DNA of 14,949 nt from Ectopseudomonas composti (GCA_946886245.1 CAMPIF010000048.1:1-14949); one strand, 5' to 3'; numbered from the stretch's first letter, positions 7,206 through 14,785 are shown. Program-made: numbers and translations. The notes: generated by a model from the letters alone, not told the origin.

Positions 7206-7249
7206 GTGCACTCGGCAGACAGGCGGCGTGACTGGGGTCGCAGTTTCGC
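7198..7249 (-). repeat. 9-bp inverted repeat downstream of the PilZ gene
   Basis: GCGAAACTG (7198-7206) and CAGTTTCGC (7241-7249) are perfect inverted copies 34 bases apart, starting 3 bases after the PilZ stop and overlapping the -35 region of the next promoter. It could end or stabilise the PilZ mRNA, or be a looped operator. No T run follows on the minus strand. Confidence 0.45.
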
Positions 7250-7252
7250 GTT

Positions 7253-8659
7253 TCAGGCCAGGCGCAGCGGGTGGCGGGTAACCGATGAGGTCTGCAGGTT
7301 GCTGTCGGGCAGTGGCAGGATCGCCTGGTTGTGCACGCTGGCCAGTTGCAGCCAAAGGTGCTCGCCGGAGGCGAACTGGCCGTTGGGCAGCCACAGGCCA
7401 TGGTGCCAGCCGTTGCCCGGTGCCGGGGTACTCTGCAATACACCCGGATGAGTCTGCGCATTGGGCGCGCGTCGCAGCCAGACCGGCCGTGGCAGGCCTT
7501 TCAGATAGCGCAGCCCGAGGTGCAAGCCTTCGCTATTGAGATGACGCCAGCGCACCAATGCCAGCGTCGGTGTGCCATTGGTAAGCAGCAGAACCAGTTG
7601 ACCGACCTGCAATTGCCCGCCCTCGTTGGCGTTGCACAGCAGGCGCGCGCCGCCTGGGCTGGCATCGAGAAGCTGCGCCTCGGTGCGCTGCGGCAGCTTG
7701 TCCAGCAACTGCGCATGAATGGCCGGCAGGCCGATCACCAGGCTGCATTGTCCGTCCAGCTCGGCGCGTTCATGGCGACGTTGCTGGCGCCCCAGCCAGT
7801 GCTGACGTACTCGTTCGAGCAACTGGCGTTCCTGCGTGCTTTGCAGCGGCGCTGGCTCATGCAGCGCGATCAGCAGCGCGCCCAGTTCGAAACGGCGCAG
7901 GTTGGCGGCGTCGCCTTCGATACGCTGTTCGAAACTCAGGCAGGCCTGTGATTCGCTGAGGTCGACTACCGGACCTTCGATTTCATCGTCCTCATCCCAG
8001 GCTTGCAACCTGGCCAGCGCCGCCAGAGGTGCCAGTGCGCTGAACAGGGTCAGGCATTCGCCTTCATCGAGGTGGAAGGGGTTGCTCAGGGCCAACAACA
8101 GCATCTGCTGGTAGAGGCCGCGCAGGGTGCTGGCCGGCTTCGGCTCGAAGGCAGCAGCCACTGGCTCGTCCAGACACTGCTGATGCTCGCCGATCCAGTA
8201 AAGCAGGTGGCTGTCTCGCCAGAGCGCCGCGGGAGGCTCCTGGTACAGCTGATAGTGGCGCAGCAACTGCTGGGCAAGGAAATGCTGGGCCATGTACAGA
8301 CACCAGGCCAGGTGCGGCATCGATGGTTGACGCCCCTGCAGGATTTGCAGCAGCAGGCGTTTGAAACCGATCGCCAGCTCGCCGCAGAAACGCACGAACA
8401 GAGTGCTTGGCGGATGCCGGCGATTGGCAAGACCGGCGTAATGGCGATACTCATCACTGAAGTTTTGCAGCGCACGCTGCCTTTCCAGTAAGGTCAGAGC
8501 GCTGCGATTGAGCGAAAACAACAGGCCCAGCAGGTGTTGCAGGCCATGTTCCGGCTCCAGGTGGCGAGCAGTCGCGAGTCGCTGGACGATTTCCGCCGGC
8601 GATAGGCTGTTGTCCTCGCGGATGTCCGGTACTTCCAGGCGCAGGGCATCCAGCGTCAT
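7253..8659 (-). CDS. PilZ domain-containing protein (putative c-di-GMP receptor)
   Basis: The protein has 468 residues. A PilZ domain lies at about 290-390, with both halves of the c-di-GMP signature: RRHER (Arg294 and Arg298, the RxxxR motif) and DASPGG (332-337, the D/NxSxxG motif). The domain should therefore bind cyclic di-GMP. The first 285 residues form a helical, Leu- and His-rich region without signal peptide or membrane helix and unlike the YcgR flagellar-brake N-terminal domain; I do not recognise it. About 80 residues follow the PilZ core. The molecule should be a cytoplasmic effector whose output may lie in the N-terminal part. It starts 30 bases from the divergent TlpA gene, and only a weak GGGG ribosome site is visible. 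The partner process is unknown; motility, adhesion or envelope are guesses. Confidence 0.85.
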   Translation of the reverse strand: MTLDALRLEVPDIREDNSLSPAEIVQRLATARHLEPEHGLQHLLGLLFSLNRSALTLLERQRALQNFSDEYRHYAGLANRRHPPSTLFVRFCGELAIGFKRLLLQILQGRQPSMPHLAWCLYMAQHFLAQQLLRHYQLYQEPPAALWRDSHLLYWIGEHQQCLDEPVAAAFEPKPASTLRGLYQQMLLLALSNPFHLDEGECLTLFSALAPLAALARLQAWDEDDEIEGPVVDLSESQACLSFEQRIEGDAANLRRFELGALLIALHEPAPLQSTQERQLLERVRQHWLGRQQRRHERAELDGQCSLVIGLPAIHAQLLDKLPQRTEAQLLDASPGGARLLCNANEGGQLQVGQLVLLLTNGTPTLALVRWRHLNSEGLHLGLRYLKGLPRPVWLRRAPNAQTHPGVLQSTPAPGNGWHHGLWLPNGQFASGEHLWLQLASVHNQAILPLPDSNLQTSSVTRHPLRLA

Positions 8660-8689
8660 ATCAACCCCGGGTGGACGAGGATCGAGTAC

Positions 8690-9166
8690 ATGGGCTTAGG
8701 GCTCCGGAATGTCGGCAAGGCTGTTATGGGTATCTGCGCCGCTCTGCTGCTGACGGCTTGTGCCGAAGATTACGGCCTTGATCAGCATGGACGAAAGGTA
8801 ACGGCTGAGAGCCTGGATGGCCAGTGGCTAGTCATTAATTATTGGGCTGAATGGTGCGCACCGTGCCGCACGGAAATTCCCGAGCTCAACGCCCTGGAAG
8901 AAGAGCTGAAGAACCAGTCGGCGCGAGTGATCGGCGTCAATTTCGACGCTCTGCAGGGCGATGACCTCAAGCGTGCAGCGGACAGTTTCGACATTCGTTT
9001 CACCGTGCTGGCGCTGGACCCGGCGGCGCGCTTCGAGCTGCCGCACAATGACGTGCTGCCGGTGACCTACATCGTCGATGCCGAGGGCAAGCTGCGCGAG
9101 CGTCTGGTGGGCGAGCAGACCTCGGCGGGCTTGCAGGCGCATCTCAAGCGGTTGCGCGGGCAGTAA
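8690..9166 (+). CDS. TlpA/ResA-family thioredoxin-like lipoprotein
   Basis: This 158-residue protein begins with a lipoprotein signal: a hydrophobic stretch GICAALLLTAC with the lipidated Cys at residue 24 and Ala at +2, which favours transport to the outer membrane. The thioredoxin fold follows, with the active site WAEWCAPC (Cys56 and Cys59) and the cis-Pro at residue 124 in VLPVTYIVD. Such proteins reduce or shuffle disulfides in the periplasm, for example during cytochrome c maturation or repair of oxidised proteins; the partner is not clear here. GAGG lies 9 bases before the ATG. It is divergent from the PilZ gene; both promoters must overlap within or beyond the 30-base gap. As I recall, the same neighbour is annotated as probable thioredoxin in P. 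aeruginosa. Confidence 0.9.
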   Translation: MGLGLRNVGKAVMGICAALLLTACAEDYGLDQHGRKVTAESLDGQWLVINYWAEWCAPCRTEIPELNALEEELKNQSARVIGVNFDALQGDDLKRAADSFDIRFTVLALDPAARFELPHNDVLPVTYIVDAEGKLRERLVGEQTSAGLQAHLKRLRGQ

Positions 9167-9207
9167 CGCCGAGAAAAATCGCGGCGACATGCAGTCGCAG
9201 TAATAGG

Positions 9208-9217
9208 TAGCATGCTA
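9208..9217. other. Palindrome TAGCATGCTA upstream of the MFS gene
   Basis: A perfect 10-base palindrome lies 47 bases before the MFS start codon, after a short 5-bp stem-loop GCGAC...GTCGC (9184-9198). The 98-base gap shows no clear promoter or terminator. The palindrome could be an operator for the exporter, but ten bases are too few for confidence. Confidence 0.25.
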
Positions 9218-9264
9218 AGCTTTTGCTCCGGCCGAACCTGCGCCGTGCTTCATGAGTCTGCCTG

Positions 9265-10437
9265 ATGTCCGCTACCCATCTTACCCGTGGCAGCGCCGGT
9301 TATCGGCGCGCCACCCTGGCGCTGTTCTGCGCCGGTTTCGCTACCTTCGCCATGCTCTACTGCGTGCAGCCGCTGCTCCCTCTGCTGGCGGCGCACTTTC
9401 GTGTTTCTGCGGCCAGCAGCAGCCTGGCGCTGTCGCTGACCACACTGAGCCTGGCGCTATGCCTGCTGGTATCCGGTGCGCTGGCTGAGAGCTGGGGGCG
9501 CAAACCGGTCATGGCGGCGGCGCTGGGCCTGGCCGCGATGCTGGGGATCGCCTGCGCACTGGTAGAAGAGTGGGGCAGCCTGCTGATTCTGCGTGCGCTG
9601 CTGGGACTGGCGCTGAGCGGATTGCCGGCGTTGGCCATGGCCTATGTCGGCGAAGAGTTCGATCCCGAGGCGCTTCCGGCGGCGATGGGGCTGTATATCG
9701 GCGGTACGGCGTTGGGTGGGTTGCTCGGACGCTTGCTGGCTGGTCTGCTCAGTGACCTGGGTGGCTGGCCCTGGGCGCTTGGCGGCATTGCCGGGCTCGG
9801 CTTGCTGGCGTTGGGGCTGTTCGTCTGGCTGTTGCCGCCTTCGCGGCATTTCACCGCCCAGCCGTTGTCCTTGCGCGGGCTGCTGCGCAACTTCGTCTTG
9901 CACCTGAGCAACCCGCGTCTGCGCGTGCTGTTCGCCCTGGCCTTTCTGCTCATGGGCGGCTTCGTTGCGCTGTTCAACTATGTCGGCTTTCGTCTGGCCG
10001 GAGCGCCATTCAACCTGTCGGCGACGGTGATCGGTCTGCTGTTCACCGTCTACCTGCTGGGTATCTTCAGCGCCGGATGGGCAGGGCGCCTGGTCCCACG
10101 CTTCGGCGCACGCCAGGTGCTGCATGGCGGCATCGGTCTGATGCTGCTTGGGGTGGCCCTGTGCACAGGGCCGTGGCTGAGCGCTGTGGTGATCGGGCTG
10201 GCGCTGTTCACCCTGGGTTTCTTCGCGGCTCATGCGGTTGCCAGCGGGCAGGTCGGTATCCATGCGCAGGGGGCCAAGGCGCAGGCCTCGGCGTTGTACC
10301 TGTGTGCCTATTACCTCGGCTCCAGCCTGGTGGGCTACGTCGGTGGTTATGTCTGGGAGCACGCCGGCTGGCTGGCATTGCTCGGCGTTCTGGCCTCGTT
10401 ATTTATCGTCGCCAGCGCTCTGGTAAGGCGTATTTAG
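9265..10437 (+). CDS. MFS transporter, YnfM-like drug/metabolite exporter
   Basis: This 390-residue protein has the 12 hydrophobic segments of the major facilitator superfamily. After the first helix comes YCVQPLLPLLAAHF (32-45), characteristic of the YnfM/AraJ-like group. The motif A region between helices 2 and 3 reads AESWGRKPVMAA (74-85), and the Gly-rich helix 5 includes MGLYIGGTALGGLLGRLLAG. These are proton-driven exporters of sugars, drugs or metabolites; the substrate cannot be read from the sequence. The ATG at 9265 is used because an in-frame stop lies just upstream (9262-9264); no clear ribosome site is present. The gene ends 13 bases before the PhoP-box array of oprH, and no terminator is seen there, so some read-through into oprH is possible. 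Confidence 0.9.
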   Translation: MSATHLTRGSAGYRRATLALFCAGFATFAMLYCVQPLLPLLAAHFRVSAASSSLALSLTTLSLALCLLVSGALAESWGRKPVMAAALGLAAMLGIACALVEEWGSLLILRALLGLALSGLPALAMAYVGEEFDPEALPAAMGLYIGGTALGGLLGRLLAGLLSDLGGWPWALGGIAGLGLLALGLFVWLLPPSRHFTAQPLSLRGLLRNFVLHLSNPRLRVLFALAFLLMGGFVALFNYVGFRLAGAPFNLSATVIGLLFTVYLLGIFSAGWAGRLVPRFGARQVLHGGIGLMLLGVALCTGPWLSAVVIGLALFTLGFFAAHAVASGQVGIHAQGAKAQASALYLCAYYLGSSLVGYVGGYVWEHAGWLALLGVLASLFIVASALVRRI

Positions 10438-10450
10438 GCTGGTTGCCGCT

Positions 10451-10507
10451 CGTTCAGTGCAGGTTCAAGGAGGGTTCAGCAGGGATTCAGTAGTCTTCCC
10501 GCAGACT
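10451..10507 (+). promoter_or_regulatory. PhoP-box array and -10 box of the oprH-phoP-phoQ operon
   Basis: Four hexamers CGTTCA (10451-10456), GGTTCA (10462-10467), GGTTCA (10473-10478) and GATTCA (10484-10489) lie exactly 11 bases apart, one helical turn each. This is the direct-repeat layout of PhoP boxes, (G/T)GTTNA-N5-(G/T)GTTNA, and forms two side-by-side dimer sites. CAGACT (10502-10507) stands 12 bases after the last hexamer, where a PhoP-dependent promoter has its -10 box, with no normal -35. The operon therefore probably activates itself. In P. aeruginosa PmrA also acts on this promoter, so one of the two sites could be PmrA's. Confidence 0.82.
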
Positions 10508-10549
10508 TGTTGCCGAATTGATCAAAACTGCAACGAGAGGAACGATGCA

Positions 10550-11155
10550 ATGAAAATCACCCTGAACCGTCTCGCATTCGCGACCTGCCTGGCCCTGGGC
10601 GCAACCGCTGCCCAGGCCAACGACAATTTCGTCGGCCTGACCTGGGGGCAGACTGACAACAACATCCAGAAGTCCAACTCGCTGAATGCCAACCTCGGCA
10701 ATCCCAAGCTGGACAAGGTGATCAATGGCGAGAGCACCTGGGGTCTGCGTGCCGGCCAGAAGACCGCCGATAACCGCTACTACGCGACTTACGAGAATGT
10801 CTCCGACAGCCACAATGGCTACAAACTGCGTCAGCAGAATCTGCTCGGCAGCTACGACATGTTCGTACCGCTGGGCAGCAACAACACCAAGCTGTTCGGT
10901 GGTGTGACCGCCGGCCTGGTCAAGCTCGAGCAGGAAAGCCACGGCTTCTCCCGTGACAGCGACATCGGATTTGCTGCAGGTTTGCAGGCCGGTATCCTGC
11001 AGGAACTCAACAGCACTGCATCGATCGAAGCCGGCTATCGTTACCTGCGTACCAACGCCAGCACGGAAATGAAACCGCATGCTGAAGGCAAGGCCGGGTC
11101 GCTGGATCTGCATAGCAGCGCGCAGCTCTACCTCGGCGCCAACTTCGCCTTCTGA
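10550..11155 (+). CDS. oprH: Outer membrane protein H (OprH), PhoP/PhoQ-inducible porin-like barrel
   Basis: OprH is an 8-stranded outer-membrane beta-barrel that binds lipopolysaccharide and strengthens the outer membrane at low Mg2+, giving resistance to polymyxin and cationic peptides. The 201-residue protein has a signal peptide cleaved after AAQA (residue 23), then NDNFVGLTWGQTDNNIQKS, and conserved stretches KLRQQNLLGSYD, NNTKLFGG and GYRYLRTNASTEM, which I recognise from P. aeruginosa OprH. It ends in a beta strand with terminal Phe (YLGANFAF), the signal for barrel assembly. The ATG at 10550 has GAGAGG 9 bases upstream; the frame is open further upstream to 10457, but that lies inside the PhoP boxes. 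It is the first gene of the operon with phoP and phoQ. Confidence 0.94.
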   Translation: MKITLNRLAFATCLALGATAAQANDNFVGLTWGQTDNNIQKSNSLNANLGNPKLDKVINGESTWGLRAGQKTADNRYYATYENVSDSHNGYKLRQQNLLGSYDMFVPLGSNNTKLFGGVTAGLVKLEQESHGFSRDSDIGFAAGLQAGILQELNSTASIEAGYRYLRTNASTEMKPHAEGKAGSLDLHSSAQLYLGANFAF

Positions 11156-11174
11156 TGGCGACTCAGCGTTACCA

Positions 11175-11194
11175 GGCCGGGCATCAGTCCGGCC
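11175..11194 (+). terminator. Stem-loop between oprH and phoP
   Basis: GGCCGG (11175-11180), loop GCATCAGT and CCGGCC (11189-11194) form a perfect 6-bp GC stem 19 bases after the oprH stop. No T run follows. It probably stabilises the oprH mRNA end or partly attenuates phoPQ, so that oprH is made in excess of the regulators. Confidence 0.4.
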
Positions 11195-11223
11195 CTCGCA
11201 CAACTTAAATCAGGGGGAGTCTC

Positions 11224-11901
11224 ATGAAATTGCTGGTGGTGGAAGATGAGGCGTTGCTGCGTCACCATCTGTTCACTCGCCTCAGTGAAAACGGACATGT
11301 GGTGGATGCCGTGCGCACCGCCGAAGAAGCACTGTACCGAGCTGAGTCCTTCAATCATGATCTGGCCCTGGTCGACCTCGGTCTGCCCGGTATGAGCGGT
11401 ATCGACCTGATTCGTGAGCTGCGCAGCCAGGACAAGAACTTTCCAATTCTGATCCTCACCGCGCGCGGCAACTGGCAGGACAAGGTCGAAGGGCTTTCCT
11501 GCGGTGCCGACGACTATGTGGTCAAGCCGTTCCAGTTCGAAGAGCTGGAAGCGCGCCTGAACGCGCTGCTGCGACGTTCTTCCGGGTTCACCAAGTCGAC
11601 CATCGAGGCCGGCTCTCTGGTGCTTGACCTCAATCGCAAGCAGGCCACAGTTGATGAACAATCGCTGCAACTGACCGCCTACGAGTACCGTATCCTCGAG
11701 TACCTGATGCTGCATCACCAGCAGGTGGTGGCCAAGGAACGCCTGATGGAACAGCTCTATCCGGGCGACGACGAGCGCGATCCCAATGTCATCGAGGTAC
11801 TGGTCGGCCGCCTGCGGCGCAAGCTGGAGGCCGTGCTGGGCGGCAAGCCGATAGAAACCGTTCGTGGTCAGGGCTACATGTTCAACGAGCGCTGCAAGTG
11901 A
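11224..11901 (+). CDS. phoP: Two-component response regulator PhoP
   Basis: PhoP is an OmpR-family DNA-binding regulator phosphorylated by PhoQ. The 225-residue protein has a receiver domain (1-115) with the acidic pocket VVEDE (Glu7, Asp8), the phosphoacceptor Asp51 in LVDLGLPGMSG, Thr79 (ILTAR) and Lys101 (VKPF), all at the expected positions. A winged-helix domain follows from about 128, with LTAYEYRILEYLMLHH and the recognition helix region DPNVIEVLVGRLRRKLE, ending in ETVRGQGYMF. GGGGGAG lies 4 bases before the ATG. The gene sits between oprH and phoQ, and its stop overlaps the phoQ start. This order is specific to Pseudomonas, which together with the PhoP boxes identifies it over other OmpR-type regulators. 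Confidence 0.95.
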   Translation: MKLLVVEDEALLRHHLFTRLSENGHVVDAVRTAEEALYRAESFNHDLALVDLGLPGMSGIDLIRELRSQDKNFPILILTARGNWQDKVEGLSCGADDYVVKPFQFEELEARLNALLRRSSGFTKSTIEAGSLVLDLNRKQATVDEQSLQLTAYEYRILEYLMLHHQQVVAKERLMEQLYPGDDERDPNVIEVLVGRLRRKLEAVLGGKPIETVRGQGYMFNERCK

Positions 11902-13280
11902 GCCGAGCGCGCGCTGTTCTGCGCAAGCTGCGCATGCGTCTCGCTTCGTTGCGCCTGCGCCTGATGCTGGTCAGCGCCGCGCTGGCGATGCTGTTCATGC
12001 TGTTGCTGATGCCGGTGCTGCAGGGTGTGTTTCTCATGGCCCTGGAGCAGACCGTGGAGAAACGTCTGGCCTCCGATGCGGCTGCACTGATATCGGCTGC
12101 GCGCATCCATGACGGCCAGTTGCACATGCCGGACAAGATGCCCGACGAGGAATTCGACAACCTCGACTCGCACCTGCTGGGCTTCATCTTCGACGGTGAA
12201 GGCCAGATGATCTGGCGCTCACGCTCCTCCATAGACGAGTTGGTGCGCTACCTGCCGCATTACGACGGTCGCGGCCACGAGTTCATCCGCATTCGCGACG
12301 ACAGCGGCCAGGAGTACTTCGTATACGACGTGGAAGTGGATTTGCTGCGTGGCGACCAGACCGCGCTGAGCATCGTGACCATGCAGCCGACGCGCGAATA
12401 CCAGGGGCTGTTCAACGGCTTTGCCTGGCAGCTGCGTTTGTGGCTGGGCATCGCACTACTGGTGTTGCTGGGCCTGCTCTGGTTCGGCCTGACCTGGGGC
12501 TTTCGCAGCCTGCGCGGCCTCAGTGACGAACTCGATGGCGTGGAGGCGGGTACCCGCCAGCGCCTGAGTGATGAGCATCCACGCGAACTGCTGCGCCTGA
12601 CCAATTCCCTCAACCGTCTGCTCGATAGCGAGCGACGTCAGCGCGAGCGTTATCGCGACTCGCTGGAAGACCTCGCCCATAGCCTGAAAACACCACTCAG
12701 CGTGTTGCAAGGCATCGGCGAAACCCTCGCCGCTCAACATGAGAATCGCGAGCAGGCGCAGCTGATGCAGGCGCAAATCGAACGGATGAGCCAGCAGGTC
12801 GGCTATCAACTGCAGCGCGCCAGCCTGCGCCGTAGCGGCCTGGTCCGCCATCGTGAGCAGGTCTGGCCGGTGCTCGACGGCTTGTGCCGCTCGCTGGACA
12901 AGGTCTACCGTGACAAGCGCGTCGAGGCGACGCTGGAGGTTGCCGAGCACAGCCAGATCACCATGGAACGTGGTGCGCTGATGGAGCTGCTCGGCAACCT
13001 GCTGGAGAACGCCTACCGCCTCTGCCTGAATCGCGTACGCGTCAGGCTGCAACCCCTGGCCGGCGGTTGCCTGATCACCATCGAGGACGACGGCCCCGGT
13101 GTACCGCTGCAGCAGCGTGCGCGGGTGCTGCAGCGCGGCGAGCGTCTGGATGCGCAGAACCCGGGGCAGGGCATCGGCCTGGCGGTGGTCGAAGACATCG
13201 TCGAAAGCTACGACGGCGAACTGAGCCTGGACGACTCCGAACTGGGTGGCGCCTGCTTCAGGGTACGCCTGTACGACTGA
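11898..13280 (+). CDS. phoQ: Two-component sensor histidine kinase PhoQ
   Basis: PhoQ senses divalent cations and cationic peptides through its periplasmic domain and phosphorylates PhoP. The 460-residue protein has two membrane helices (about 22-45 and 180-200), a periplasmic domain between them that includes an acidic stretch DKMPDEEFDNLDS (79-91), which fits the metal-binding surface, then a HAMP-like linker. The H box EDLAHSLKTPLSVL holds His261; the N box LLGNLLENAY (364-373) includes Asn367 and Asn371; the G boxes are EDDGPGVP (396-403) and GQGIGLAVVEDI (423-434). The start is GTG at 11898, overlapping the phoP stop by 4 bases (GTGA); a later in-frame ATG at 11934 is possible but would remove part of the cytoplasmic tail. 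All catalytic motifs are intact. Confidence 0.94.
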   Translation: MSRARAVLRKLRMRLASLRLRLMLVSAALAMLFMLLLMPVLQGVFLMALEQTVEKRLASDAAALISAARIHDGQLHMPDKMPDEEFDNLDSHLLGFIFDGEGQMIWRSRSSIDELVRYLPHYDGRGHEFIRIRDDSGQEYFVYDVEVDLLRGDQTALSIVTMQPTREYQGLFNGFAWQLRLWLGIALLVLLGLLWFGLTWGFRSLRGLSDELDGVEAGTRQRLSDEHPRELLRLTNSLNRLLDSERRQRERYRDSLEDLAHSLKTPLSVLQGIGETLAAQHENREQAQLMQAQIERMSQQVGYQLQRASLRRSGLVRHREQVWPVLDGLCRSLDKVYRDKRVEATLEVAEHSQITMERGALMELLGNLLENAYRLCLNRVRVRLQPLAGGCLITIEDDGPGVPLQQRARVLQRGERLDAQNPGQGIGLAVVEDIVESYDGELSLDDSELGGACFRVRLYD

Positions 13281-13292
13281 ATACGGCCGCTG

Positions 13293-13310
13293 CTGCCAGA
13301 GGGCTGGCAG
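13293..13310. terminator. Stem-loop between phoQ and the chemoreceptor gene
   Basis: CTGCCAG (13293-13299), loop AGGG and CTGGCAG (13304-13310) form a perfect 7-bp stem in the 62-base gap between two convergent genes. There is no T run on either strand, so it would be a weak or Rho-assisted terminator. Confidence 0.42.
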
Positions 13311-13342
13311 AACATGCGGGCGCCGATTAAGGGCAAACGTCT

Positions 13343-14653
13343 CTAGAGTTGCGTCGCGAAGCGCTCCACCGCGTTTACCACGAGCTTAGCACCATCCTGA
13401 ATTTCGGTGATCACCTGGCCGGCCTGGGCGGAAAGCTCCAGGCCCAACTCGGCCTGGGTCTTGCCTCGGTCGATCAGCTCTACCGCGCGTTCGGTCAGTT
13501 GCTGATTCTGCCCGACCACCTGGGCGATTTCTTCCGTCGCTGAGCTGGTACGCGAAGCCAATTGGCGGACTTCATCGGCCACCACGGCGAAACCGCGACC
13601 CTGCTCGCCGGCGCGGGCGGCTTCGATGGCGGCGTTGAGGGCCAGCAGGTTGGTCTGGTCGGCGATGCTGCTGATGTTCTTGACGATGGCTCCGATCAGT
13701 TGGGATTGCTTGTCCAGTGCCTCGATGCCCTGTGCGGCCTCCTGCATGCGAGCGGCCAGTTCGCGCATGGTGTCGAGCATCTGCTGCACCACCGACGCAC
13801 CGTTCTTGGCGCTGTCATCCGTGCCTTTCGATGTCTCGAAGGCAATGCTGGCAGCCTCGGCGATGGCCGTTTCGCGGTTGACCTGGTCGGTGATCACCGT
13901 GGCGAACTTGACCACCTTGTAGAGGTTGTCGTGGGCGTCGGTGATGGGGTTGTAGGAGGCTTCCAGCCAGACTTCGCGTCCGTGGCTATCCAGGCGTCTG
14001 AAGCGACCAGTAGCGAATTCGCCGCGGCGCAGTTGCTCCCAGAACCGCTGGTACTCTGGAGAGTTGGCTTCAGCGAGGTCGCAAAAAATCCGGTGATGTT
14101 TGCCCTGAATCTGCGTCAGGCTGTAGCCCATCGAATCGAGGAAACGCTGGTTGGCGGTGAGCACCTCGCCGTTCATGTTGAATTCGATGACGGCGGTGGA
14201 GCGCTGCAGCGCGCTGATCAGGTTTTCGTGCTCGCGCGAGGTCTCGATGGTGCGCGTCAGGTCGCTGGCGTAGATCGAGAAGCGCTGCACCCGGCCTTGG
14301 CTGTCGCGTAGTGGCTGCAGGATCGAGCGCAGCCAGGCTTCTTCGCCGTTGCCGCGTTTCAGGCGGATGACTCCGGCCAGATGTTCGCCGCGCTCCAGGG
14401 CATGGCGTACCCGGTGGTGGAAGTCCAGGTTGCGCACATGGTCCGGGATCAGCTCCAGCAGGGGGCGGCCGCGCAGTTGATCGGCGCGGTAGAGCATTTC
14501 CTTCTCGAAGTTGGCGTTGACCGAGTCGATGCGTCCCTGAGCGTCGAGGTCGAGCGCGAGCATCTCTTCGTCGAGGCTGGTGCGTACCTGTTCGACCGAG
14601 GACAGTTCTTCGCGCAGGGCTTGCAGTTCTTGTTTCAGGCGGGTCGCGAACAT
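13343..14653 (-). CDS. Soluble PAS-PAS methyl-accepting chemotaxis protein, BdlA-like
   Basis: This 436-residue protein has no membrane helix. Two PAS domains (about 24-132 and 146-254) are followed by a short methyl-accepting signalling domain (about 262-436). The hairpin tip that binds CheA/CheW is intact: [20 protein letters not shown] (328-347) and [20 protein letters not shown]. There is no C-terminal CheR-binding pentapeptide. This layout and length match BdlA of P. aeruginosa, which links nutrient or NO cues and c-di-GMP to biofilm dispersal; Aer-like redox receptors are the alternative. The ATG at 14653 is chosen because a sigma-28 promoter stands just upstream, covering an alternative in-frame ATG at 14704. 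It converges on phoQ, and an AraC-type regulator lies upstream on the same strand. Confidence 0.88.
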   Translation of the reverse strand: MFATRLKQELQALREELSSVEQVRTSLDEEMLALDLDAQGRIDSVNANFEKEMLYRADQLRGRPLLELIPDHVRNLDFHHRVRHALERGEHLAGVIRLKRGNGEEAWLRSILQPLRDSQGRVQRFSIYASDLTRTIETSREHENLISALQRSTAVIEFNMNGEVLTANQRFLDSMGYSLTQIQGKHHRIFCDLAEANSPEYQRFWEQLRRGEFATGRFRRLDSHGREVWLEASYNPITDAHDNLYKVVKFATVITDQVNRETAIAEAASIAFETSKGTDDSAKNGASVVQQMLDTMRELAARMQEAAQGIEALDKQSQLIGAIVKNISSIADQTNLLALNAAIEAARAGEQGRGFAVVADEVRQLASRTSSATEEIAQVVGQNQQLTERAVELIDRGKTQAELGLELSAQAGQVITEIQDGAKLVVNAVERFATQL

Positions 14654-14684
14654 CGGCGTGATCTCTGAGTAGATGCTGAGGGTT

Positions 14685-14711
14685 GTGTCGGCGCTGCAAG
14701 GCAATTGTTTA
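14685..14711 (-). promoter_or_regulatory. Sigma-28 (FliA) promoter of the chemoreceptor gene
   Basis: On the minus strand TAAA (14708-14711), a spacer of exactly 15 bases and GCCGACAC (14685-14692) match the FliA consensus TAAA-N15-GCCGATAA, with all four bases of the -35 core and 6 of 8 bases of the -10. Transcription would start near 14678, about 25 bases before the ATG. This places the receptor in the late flagellar/chemotaxis regulon. Confidence 0.7.
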
Positions 14712-14720
14712 GAGCGAAAT

Positions 14721-14732
14721 GACCGAGCGGTC
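14721..14732. other. Palindrome GACCGAGCGGTC upstream of the sigma-28 promoter
   Basis: GACCG and CGGTC flank AG in a perfect dyad 9 bases upstream of the -35 element of the chemoreceptor promoter. It has the form of a small TetR- or LysR-type operator half-site pair. No regulator is identified. Confidence 0.3.
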
Positions 14733-14785
14733 GACGCTTAGGTTACGGCGTGTGACAGGCTGAGCGTCGCCGCCGATTCGCCGTT

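Noticed and set aside
9457..10362. Open frame of 301 codons opposite the MFS gene
   Set aside because: Its composition (Gln, Arg, His runs) is that of an antisense shadow of a membrane protein gene; the plus frame is a complete MFS exporter.
13562..14311. Open frame of 249 codons opposite the chemoreceptor gene
   Set aside because: The Gly/Val/Asp-rich translation mirrors the coiled-coil and PAS coding sequence on the other strand; no start signal or domain is visible.
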